This document shows positions 16,624-16,912 of a stretch of DNA of 16,912 bases, in pieces. This DNA is from JAJKJG01 sp036556825 (GTDB lineage: Bacteria; Pseudomonadota; Alphaproteobacteria; Rhizobiales; Beijerinckiaceae): the NCBI GenBank assembly GCA_036556825.1, contig DATBIR010000172.1, forward strand, positions 1-16,912, read 5' to 3'. A model generated the notes under the pieces. The model did not search any database. It was not told where the DNA came from and saw only the letters and a list, made by a program, of their open reading frames with translations. The stretch's first letter is position 1; each line of letters starts with the position of its first letter. The translations under genes were made by a program, and so were the position numbers.

Positions 16624-16912
16624 TGGACATCCGCGCCGCTGAAATTTCCGCCATCCTCAAGCAGCAGATCCAGAACTTCGGCCAGGAGGCGGAGGTTACG
16701 GAGGTCGGCCAGGTGCTCTCGGTCGGCGACGGCATCGCGCGCTGCTACGGCCTCGACAAGGTGCAGGCCGGCGAGATGGTCGAGTTCGAGTCGGGCGTGC
16801 GCGGCATGGCCCTCAACCTCGAAACCGACAATGTCGGCGTCGTCATCTTCGGCTCCGATCGCGAGATCAAGGAAGGCCAGACCGTCAAGCGCACGGGCGC
16901 CATCGTCGACGT
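16623..16912 (+). CDS. atpA: F1 ATP synthase alpha subunit, N-terminal part (runs off window)
   Basis: Only the first 96 codons are inside the window. The sequence begins MDIRAAEISAILKQQIQNF, the conserved N-terminal helix that contacts the delta subunit. It continues into the beta-barrel domain with VGQVLSVGDGIARCYGLD, GEMVEFESGVRGMALNLE and NVGVVIFGSDREIKEGQTVK, all typical of AtpA. The Walker A region lies beyond the right edge. The ATG overlaps the atpH stop (TGATG). GAGG, a few bases before the overlap within atpH, is a good ribosome binding site. The order atpH-atpA is the normal start of the alphaproteobacterial F1 operon. Confidence 0.97.
   Translation, partial: MDIRAAEISAILKQQIQNFGQEAEVTEVGQVLSVGDGIARCYGLDKVQAGEMVEFESGVRGMALNLETDNVGVVIFGSDREIKEGQTVKRTGAIVD

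Overview
The window is a GC-rich stretch of housekeeping chromosome. Gene order, sequences and the type of intergenic palindromic repeats suggest an alphaproteobacterium of the Rhizobiales (Hyphomicrobiales). The genus cannot be fixed from the sequence alone. No phage, plasmid, transposase, tRNA, rRNA or CRISPR array was seen.

Layout. Positions 1-113 hold the end of a DUF1003-type membrane protein. Positions 222-10326 hold a plus-strand central-carbon cluster: mdh, sucC, an inserted gene for a small secreted protein of unknown function, sucD, sucA, sucB and lpd. Together they encode malate dehydrogenase, both succinyl-CoA synthetase subunits, and E1, E2 and E3 of the 2-oxoglutarate dehydrogenase complex. 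This covers the TCA steps from 2-oxoglutarate to succinate plus malate to oxaloacetate. Two spacers carry structured repeats: a three-copy tandem array of a ~91-bp palindromic unit between sucA and sucB, and a two-hairpin REP-like element between sucB and lpd.

Positions 10393-13162 are on the minus strand. In transcription order they read xerC (chromosome dimer recombinase) and then two paralogous proteins, each made of two receiver (REC) domains and no output domain. One paralogue keeps all phosphorylation residues. The other has lost the phosphoacceptor Asp of its first REC domain and has a degraded second REC domain.

Positions 13217-15869 are on the plus strand: priA (replication-restart helicase), divergent from xerC, followed by a single-domain receiver protein. 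The window ends with the start of the F1 ATP synthase operon: atpH (delta subunit) complete and the N-terminal part of atpA (alpha subunit).

How it fits together. NADH and succinyl-CoA-derived nucleoside triphosphate come from the first block, and ATP synthase uses the proton gradient that this NADH feeds. xerC and priA serve chromosome maintenance. Three response-regulator-like proteins (five REC domains) lie between the two energy blocks with no histidine kinase in the window, so their partners must be elsewhere. The least ordinary items are the intact/degenerate double-REC pair, the sucA-sucB repeat array, and the secreted protein separating sucC from sucD.
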